From assembly GCA_030040515.1 (NCBI GenBank), contig JASHTO010000417.1:1-9011 (forward strand): a stretch of 9,011 nt of DNA, written 5' to 3'. This DNA is from Terriglobia bacterium (GTDB lineage: Bacteria; Acidobacteriota; Terriglobia; UBA7540). A model generated the notes under the pieces. That model worked only from the letters and a program-made list of their open reading frames with translations, did no database searches and was not told the origin of the DNA. Positions 4,900 to 9,011 of the stretch are shown piece after piece (positions within the stretch are counted from its first letter, which is position 1; each line of letters begins with the position of its first letter). The translations under genes and the position numbers were made by a program.

Positions 4900-5982
4900 C
4901 TAATTCTTCGCCGGCGGCGCGTCGCTGGTCAGCAGCACGCGGGCGATGAAGTCGAGCGCTCGCGGGTCCTTCGATTGCCCCAGCCAGAAGAACGCCTGCT
5001 TGCGGACCTCCATATTGCGATTGCTCTCCGCAACGTGAATGAGTAGCGGGACACCCTGATCGGGAGGTAGCTGCGTGAGCGCGAAGACAGCGCGCTTCTT
5101 CACCTGCGTATCCGGATCGTTTTCGGCAGCGCCGCTGATGGTGCTCACGGCTTTCGCGCCGGCTTTGTGCGCCAACCAGAACAGCGCCTGCCCGCGCAGC
5201 TTGGTGCTTTGGTCATATCGCGCGACGTCGATGAGAGTGTCCACCGCGCCAGGAGCGGGGCTGATGGAGAGTGCGAAGATGGCCTGGTCGCGCACGCTGT
5301 CGCTGGGGTCATCCTTCACGATGGCGCGCAGCATTTCATAGCCTTTGGTCCCGCGTGCCGCGCCCAGCCAGAACACCGCCTTTTTGCGAAGCGATTCAGG
5401 CGAGGGCGCGCTGGTGAATTGCTGCATCGCTGCGTCGGCGGCGGGATCATCGGTGGAGGCAATCGCCGCGATGGCCGCACCCGTCGAGTGTTTCTCGTCG
5501 TTCGCTTCGCCGCGCTGCACAAAGGCACGCAGAAACTCCACGCTCTCGGCAGGCTTTACTCCCGTGAGCCAATGCACGGCCATGCCGTCGGCGTCCACGC
5601 GGCAGCCGTCATCAAACATGCGAACCTTTTCAATCCGTTGCCGCTCGGCGCGTAGGAAGATCAGGATATGCCGGTCAGCAGGCGCTTCGAGATCGCCGGA
5701 GTCATTGGTAATGCTCGACCCTTCTTCCAGGTCGGCGGTGCAGGACCTCCACCCATCCTCGCCGCCGTTGCCTCGGTGGTCATCGACCGCCGGCGACGCG
5801 TAACCGATCCAGGAGGGACCCGAATCGTGCGCGGTCGCCGCGGCAATCGTCGCGGACAATCCACCCGCGGCCTGCGCCTGGTCCAGTTTCGCGTGAACCA
5901 AATTGGCCTGCTGCGCCTTCGCAGCCAACGCCGTAGTAAATAGAACTCCCACAAAGCTGACGAACGAAGTTTTGGCGCGCAT
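4900..5982 (-). CDS. Exported HEAT-repeat protein
   Basis: A 360-residue protein with a Sec signal peptide (MRAKTSFVSFVGVLFTTALAAKA, likely cut after A23), so it acts outside the cytoplasm. Residues about 50-155 form an N-terminal domain I do not recognise, with PSWIGYASPAVD, two cysteines (C81, C127) and VHWLTGVKPAESVEFL. Five HEAT-type repeats then follow with exact 32-residue spacing: helix cores begin at 198 (LRKKAVFWLG), 230 (VRDQAIFALS), 262 (LRGQALFWLA), 294 (VKKRAVFALT) and 326 (VRKQAFFWLG). The tail is short and Pro-rich. HEAT solenoids bind proteins and are not enzymes; the partner is unknown. AAAGGAG, 4 nt before the ATG, supports the start. It follows the TPR-HEAT gene after 40 nt and probably shares its transcript. 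Confidence 0.85.
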   Translation of the reverse strand: MRAKTSFVSFVGVLFTTALAAKAQQANLVHAKLDQAQAAGGLSATIAAATAHDSGPSWIGYASPAVDDHRGNGGEDGWRSCTADLEEGSSITNDSGDLEAPADRHILIFLRAERQRIEKVRMFDDGCRVDADGMAVHWLTGVKPAESVEFLRAFVQRGEANDEKHSTGAAIAAIASTDDPAADAAMQQFTSAPSPESLRKKAVFWLGAARGTKGYEMLRAIVKDDPSDSVRDQAIFALSISPAPGAVDTLIDVARYDQSTKLRGQALFWLAHKAGAKAVSTISGAAENDPDTQVKKRAVFALTQLPPDQGVPLLIHVAESNRNMEVRKQAFFWLGQSKDPRALDFIARVLLTSDAPPAKN

Positions 5983-5998
5983 AACGCTCCTTTGCTTT

Positions 5999-6026
5999 GT
6001 AGCTCCGGCTGAAAGTCCGGCGCTAC
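5999..6026. repeat. Short palindromic repeat spanning the TPR-HEAT stop codon
   Basis: GTAGCTCCGG (5999-6008) and CCGGCGCTAC (6017-6026) are complementary at 9 of 10 positions around the 8-nt loop CTGAAAGT. The minus-strand TAG stop of the upstream TPR-HEAT gene (6025-6023) lies inside the right arm. The element fills most of the 40-nt gap before the next gene's ribosome site. Confidence 0.65.
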
Positions 6027-7282
6027 TTGTTCAGAATCTCCATCATAAAGTCGGTGCCTTCCTTGCATTTCATCAGCGACAGCTTTTCGATCGCGGTCTT
6101 GCGCAGGTCGGGATCCTTTTCGCCGCGGGCCAGGCTGACCAGCTCCGCGCAATTGTCCTGAAGGAAGAATGCGTTCAGGATCTCCTTGCGAATCTCCGGA
6201 GTTTTCTCCGTCTGATAGAGGGAAACCAGATGGTCGGCGGTGCGCGAGCCCATCAGCCCCAGGGAGCGAATCGCCTCGCGGCGCAGATCAACGTCCTTTT
6301 CGTTTTGCGCGAGTGAGTAGAGGCGCTCACCCTGGCCGCCCACGAAAAATGCGTGCACGATTTCGCGCTTGATGTCCTCGCTGGTTTCGCCCTGATAAAG
6401 CTCCCAAAGATCGTCGCCCGCGCCCATCACTCCCAATTGCCGCACGGCTTCGCGGCGCAGGTCGACGTTCTTCTCGGACTTTGCCGCGGTCAGGATGCGA
6501 TCTTTTTCGCCGGAGATCATAAAGTCGTGCAGAATGGATTTCTTGACGTCGAGGTCGTCACTGTGCGCGTAGATATCCGCCAGCTCCGCCTTGCTGGCCG
6601 GATCGCCGGAGATGGCGAGATCCTGAAGGGCCTTGCCTTGCAGATCGCGGCCGGATTGCCCGCGCGCCACTCCGGCGATGATGGCGCGTACCTGCGGTGA
6701 GCCGTTCTGCGACAAAACAAACAGGGCGCGCTCCTTCACGCGCGGCGACTGGTTGCCTTGAAGGACTTTTTCCAGCAGCGGCACGGCGCGCTCCGGGTCG
6801 GAGTTCATCAACCCCTGAATGACAATCAGCTTCAAATCGTCGTCCGACATATTATCGGGCGAAACTTTCTGCCCCATCGACTGGCGAATCTCCACATCCA
6901 GCGCCCTGGCGTCGGTGGTCCATTTGTCCGGCGTCTTGGATTTCTCCAGCTCCGCGAGCGCTTCGAGGGCTTCCTGCCGCCGCGCGAGTTTGTTCAGCGC
7001 ATAGGCCCGCCAGTAGATTGCCGCGTTGTAGTGTGGGCCGTGCAGTTCAATGACCTGTTTGAACGAGTCCAGTGCTTCTGCCCACTGGCTCTGGTCGAGC
7101 GCCGCGGTACCCTCGTCGTAAAGATCGGATTCGCGGTCCGGCGAACCCTCGGCGGCGAGAGCACCGGGCGAATCGAGCGCCACCCGCAGATTCTCCGCGC
7201 CCGCCGATGGCGGAAACAGCATCAGCCCCGCTGTCATGATCAGCCCCATTCCCGTAAATAATGCTTTGCAACAATTCGTCAT
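6023..7282 (-). CDS. Exported TPR- and HEAT-repeat protein
   Basis: A 419-residue protein with a signal peptide ending near PPSAGA (likely cut after A29), hence periplasmic or envelope-located. A TPR-like region spans about 52-115 (LYDEGTAALDQSQWAEALDSFKQVIELHGPHYNAAIYWRAYALNKLARRQEALEAL). HEAT-type repeats run from about 146 to the end, with helix cores at 182, 214, 246, 274, 304, 332, 364 and 392. The later ones alternate between two types (LRREAVRQLG, IKREIVHAFF, LRREAIRSLG, IRKEILNAFF, LRKTAIEKLS). EKNVDLRRE/EKDVDLRRE/EKDPDLRKT recur at 270, 328 and 388. No catalytic domain is visible. GAGGA, 5 nt before the ATG, supports the start. It lies 180 nt downstream of the anti-sigma gene in the same direction, which suggests an effector or scaffold role in that response; this is inference. 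Confidence 0.87.
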   Translation of the reverse strand: MTNCCKALFTGMGLIMTAGLMLFPPSAGAENLRVALDSPGALAAEGSPDRESDLYDEGTAALDQSQWAEALDSFKQVIELHGPHYNAAIYWRAYALNKLARRQEALEALAELEKSKTPDKWTTDARALDVEIRQSMGQKVSPDNMSDDDLKLIVIQGLMNSDPERAVPLLEKVLQGNQSPRVKERALFVLSQNGSPQVRAIIAGVARGQSGRDLQGKALQDLAISGDPASKAELADIYAHSDDLDVKKSILHDFMISGEKDRILTAAKSEKNVDLRREAVRQLGVMGAGDDLWELYQGETSEDIKREIVHAFFVGGQGERLYSLAQNEKDVDLRREAIRSLGLMGSRTADHLVSLYQTEKTPEIRKEILNAFFLQDNCAELVSLARGEKDPDLRKTAIEKLSLMKCKEGTDFMMEILNK

Positions 7283-7334
7283 GTTTTTCCTCGTCGATTT
7301 ATTTCGTCGATCATGTCTCGCGCTGCCGATATTG

Positions 7335-7444
7335 TGGAGTGCGGTAGCTCGCTACCGCTGTTTTGGCCGGAAGCTCGCTTCCGGCCTGACTGACCGCCGG
7401 CGAGCCGGCGAAGGGCAAAGCGGCAGCTTCGCAGCCGCACTCCA
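7335..7444. repeat. Four-hairpin repeat array enclosed by an outer inverted repeat
   Basis: An outer 10-bp inverted repeat, TGGAGTGCGG (7335-7344) and CCGCACTCCA (7435-7444), encloses four stem-loops. They are GCGGTAGC-TC-GCTACCGC (7341-7358), GGCCGGAAGC-TC-GCTTCCGGCC (7365-7386), CGCCGGC-GA-GCCGGCG (7395-7410) and GCGGC...GCCGC with an A-A mismatch (7420-7438). Three of the loops are only 2 nt by strict pairing. The array starts 19 nt after the anti-sigma stop and lies upstream of the TPR-HEAT gene, where it could modulate transcript levels between the two. Confidence 0.8.
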
Positions 7445-7462
7445 AAGCTGCGCGCCACGCAT

Positions 7463-8224
7463 TCATAAAACGTTCTTCCGCGCAGACGCGCCCGCCCCTT
7501 TCTCTTTTTCCCGGACTCCCAGTTCCACCACGCGAATTTTGAACAGAATCCCCTGCGACTCGATCTGGCGCTTCAGTGACGCGAGATCATCGGCGGAAAT
7601 TTCATTCGGGCTATGCGAAATGTTCAAAAGGACGCGTTCCAGTTCGTCGAGGACGTTCGCCACTCCAGGGTCACCGTCGTGCAGCGCGGTCTGGCGGTAC
7701 AAGCGGTTCGACTGCACCAGGTCCTGCGCCAACTGGCGCGTTTGCGTCTCATCGACTGTGCCCTCGCCTTCCTGATTCATGACCTCCACCAACAGCATTT
7801 GCGCGCGCTCCAGGTGATCGCCGACCGCCACCATCAGGATCCGCTGGCGGGCAGGCGCGGAAATCGCCGCGGCGGCGGGTGTTTGGCGCTGCTGCCAGAT
7901 TCTTCCGCCCCAGAAGGCCGCGATGAGAAGCGCCGCAAGCCCCGCCGCGAGCGCCCAGGTGCGCAGGGGGAGGAAGAAGGGCCAGCGGCTTGCCTTCGCC
8001 TCATCCAGTCGCGGACGGATGCGCGCCCACACTTCCGCGCCGTAGTTTTCGCCGCGCTCGGGAATGGGCGCGGCCGCGACGGTTTGAAGCGATTCCGCCA
8101 GGGCGACCATTTCGCGGCGGCAGACCTCGCACGATTCCAGGTGCGCGTCGGCCTGCCGGCGGTCCATGCTGCCCTTTTCGCGGTAGTAGTGCAAAACCAT
8201 TTCGTCCTCGGTCATGTGTCGCAT
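7463..8224 (-). CDS. Membrane-anchored zinc-finger (zf-HC2) anti-sigma factor
   Basis: A 253-residue single-pass membrane protein that should hold the adjacent ECF sigma factor inactive. The cytoplasmic N-terminus carries the zf-HC2 motif H28-x3-C32-x2-C35 (DAHLESCEVCRREM), the zinc site of ZAS-type anti-sigma factors. One transmembrane helix spans about 88-107 (RTWALAAGLAALLIAAFWGG). The remaining ~145 residues are outside the membrane and rich in charged helices (for example HLERAQMLLVEVM and VANVLDELERVLLNI), a possible sensor region with no family I recognise. Its ATG at 8224 follows the sigma stop with no gap (TAAATG), with GGTGA about 9 nt upstream inside the sigma gene, so translation is coupled and 1:1 expression is likely. 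A second ATG at 8215 lacks a ribosome site. Confidence 0.92.
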   Translation of the reverse strand: MRHMTEDEMVLHYYREKGSMDRRQADAHLESCEVCRREMVALAESLQTVAAAPIPERGENYGAEVWARIRPRLDEAKASRWPFFLPLRTWALAAGLAALLIAAFWGGRIWQQRQTPAAAAISAPARQRILMVAVGDHLERAQMLLVEVMNQEGEGTVDETQTRQLAQDLVQSNRLYRQTALHDGDPGVANVLDELERVLLNISHSPNEISADDLASLKRQIESQGILFKIRVVELGVREKEKGAGASARKNVL

Positions 8225-8797
8225 TTAAGTGTTCACCATGGGCTCAAGCGCTTCGCGGAGTTTGCGCACGGCGCGGAAAATGGCGTTCTTGGCCGTGTTG
8301 CCGCGAATGCCCAGTGCCCTCCCGATTTCTTCAATCGAGCAACCGTCAAAATGCCTCATCACAAAAGCCGCGCGCTCGCGCCCGCTCAGCTCCACCATGG
8401 CGCCCTCGAGTTTTTTCTTCACCTCGACACTGAGAAGCAGTCGCTCGGGATTCGGCGCGGCGGAGGCGACCGATTGCAGCGGATCTGACTCTTCCTCGCG
8501 CGTAAAAGCCTGCGGTTCCTCCTCGCGCCGCCGCACGCGTCGCAGGTGGTCGAGCGCGCAATTCACTGCCACGCGGTGCAGCCACGTTCCGAAATTGGCG
8601 CGCGATTCGAACTGGTTCAGGGAGCGAAAGGCCCGCAAAAAGGTTTCCTGAACAATGTCCTCCACATCGTGTTCGTTCCCACACATCCGGAACACCAGCC
8701 GAAAGATGGCGTGGCTGTGCCGTTCGACAAGGACACGAAAGCTGTCCCGGTCGCCCGCGAGAACCTGCGCCACAGCCGTTACATCGTTGGCTTCCAT
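8225..8797 (-). CDS. RNA polymerase ECF sigma factor (RpoE-like)
   Basis: A 190-residue extracytoplasmic-function sigma factor. Region 2 spans about 17-90 (SFRVLVERHSHAIFRLVFRMCGNEHDVEDIVQETFLRAFRSLNQF...FGTWLHRVAVNCALDHLRR), where it binds core polymerase and the -10 element. Region 4 spans about 125-185 and includes the recognition helix-turn-helix CSIEEIGRALGIRGNTAKNAIFRAVRKLREAL for the -35 element. The linker between them (EEEPQAFTREEESDP) is acidic and variable, as usual. The length is typical for the family. Only a weak ribosome site (AAGTGAC) precedes the ATG at 8797. It heads a minus-strand unit with its anti-sigma factor and two exported HEAT proteins. The regulon is unknown; an envelope stress signal is the usual input for this pairing. 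Confidence 0.94.
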   Translation of the reverse strand: MEANDVTAVAQVLAGDRDSFRVLVERHSHAIFRLVFRMCGNEHDVEDIVQETFLRAFRSLNQFESRANFGTWLHRVAVNCALDHLRRVRRREEEPQAFTREEESDPLQSVASAAPNPERLLLSVEVKKKLEGAMVELSGRERAAFVMRHFDGCSIEEIGRALGIRGNTAKNAIFRAVRKLREALEPMVNT

Positions 8798-8866
8798 CTG
8801 TCACTTAGACTAACAGGAAGGCGAACGGTTAGGCGGGAAGCAAAATATTTCGAGGGAATAATGTGG

Positions 8867-8885
8867 CACGGCCTTCCAGGCCGTG
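8867..8885. repeat. Short hairpin repeat (CACGGCC family), copy 2
   Basis: CACGGCCT - TCC - AGGCCGTG is an 8-bp stem with a 3-nt loop, related to the hairpin at 870-888 in the opposite orientation, with a compensated closing base pair. The gene-free stretch 8798-9011 holds this, the long inverted repeat that follows, and the upstream region of the sigma gene. Confidence 0.75.
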
Positions 8886-8925
8886 TCAGCGTCACGGGCA
8901 AGAGAAGCCGTGAAAAAACAAACAG

Positions 8926-9011
8926 CCTCACGCCAAGGCGCAAAGTTACCCAAGGCAGAAATGCTTTGCTCACTTGGCGGTGCTTTGCGCCTTAGCGTCT
9001 TTGCGTGAGGT
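8926..9011. repeat. Long inverted repeat (CGCCAAGGCGCAAAG family), copy 2
   Basis: CCTCACGCCAAGGCGCAAAG (8926-8945) pairs with CTTTGCGCCTTAGCGT (8983-8998) through an 11-bp stem, one mismatch and four further pairs. The right arm then continues CTTTGCGTGAGG to 9010. The inner part (CTTGGCGG, CAAGGCAG) contains degenerate extra arms. The last 28 bases before the window edge closely match 790-817 of copy 1. The element may extend past the window. Confidence 0.8.

Noticed and set aside
5661..6152. A minus-strand 163-codon frame overlapping both HEAT genes
   Set aside because: It is an out-of-frame reading of two well-supported exported proteins, with Arg/Pro-rich nonsense-like composition.
7291..7311. 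Direct repeat TCGTCGAT (7291-7298 and 7304-7311) just upstream of the TPR-HEAT gene
   Set aside because: It is short and low in complexity, overlaps the ribosome-site region, and there is no independent sign that it is a binding site.
7325..7332. A second sigma-28-like -10 box (GCCGATAT on the plus strand)
   Set aside because: The bases 15 nt upstream (7306-7309) are GTCG rather than TAAA, and no plus-strand gene follows.
7335..7444. CRISPR array
   Set aside because: The hairpins differ in sequence from one another, there are no identical repeats with regular spacers, and no cas genes are present.
7613..8488. A 291-codon open frame on the plus strand across the sigma and anti-sigma genes
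   Set aside because: It is the complement of two clear coding regions (ECF sigma, zf-HC2) and shows no domain of its own; long antisense frames are expected in GC-rich DNA.

Overview
This window looks like a chromosomal segment from a GC-rich environmental bacterium, most likely an Acidobacteriota (Terriglobia-like). That assignment is an inference. It rests on the protein mix (YtrA-type GntR regulator with an ABC transporter, DUF5519 luciferase-domain protein, ECF sigma factor/zinc anti-sigma pair, exported HEAT-repeat proteins) and on the many short palindromic intergenic repeats. I see no transposase, phage gene, tRNA, rRNA or CRISPR array.

Layout. (1) Positions 1-622, minus strand: an autoregulated-looking GntR/YtrA regulator overlaps by ATGA with the start of an ABC transporter ATPase that runs off the left edge. 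A perfect 8-5-8 inverted repeat sits on the regulator's promoter, and the transcript may be leaderless. (2) 623-1028: no gene, but repeat elements and a 17-bp palindrome. (3) 1029-1418, plus strand: a small DUF5519 protein. (4) 1542-3534, minus strand: a tight three-gene unit, HDOD protein, CheY-like receiver and CheX-like phosphatase. It is preceded by an almost perfect sigma-28 (FliA) promoter, which ties the unit to motility. (5) 3760-4776, plus strand: a class I O-methyltransferase of the plant-COMT/ASMT type. (6) 4900-8797, minus strand: ECF sigma factor, zf-HC2 transmembrane anti-sigma factor, an exported TPR-HEAT protein and a second exported HEAT protein. All four read in the same direction, with repeat hairpins in the gaps. 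(7) 8798-9011: no gene, but a repeat composite that is an inverted relative of the one at 736-888.

How the parts work together. The HDOD-receiver-CheX set carries a phospho-accepting receiver and a candidate phosphatase for it, with an HDOD protein as possible output or partner. No CheA kinase is present, so the kinase must be elsewhere. The sigma/anti-sigma pair probably senses an envelope condition through its membrane-anchored anti-sigma factor. The two exported HEAT proteins downstream are plausible periplasmic effectors or scaffolds of that response. Both are built from alternating HEAT repeats that form roughly 60-64 residue double units.

The most interesting signals are the FliA-type promoter in front of the HDOD operon, the operator/leaderless start of the GntR gene, the alternating HEAT architecture in two neighbouring exported proteins, and the families of hairpin repeats, one of which supplies a stop codon.
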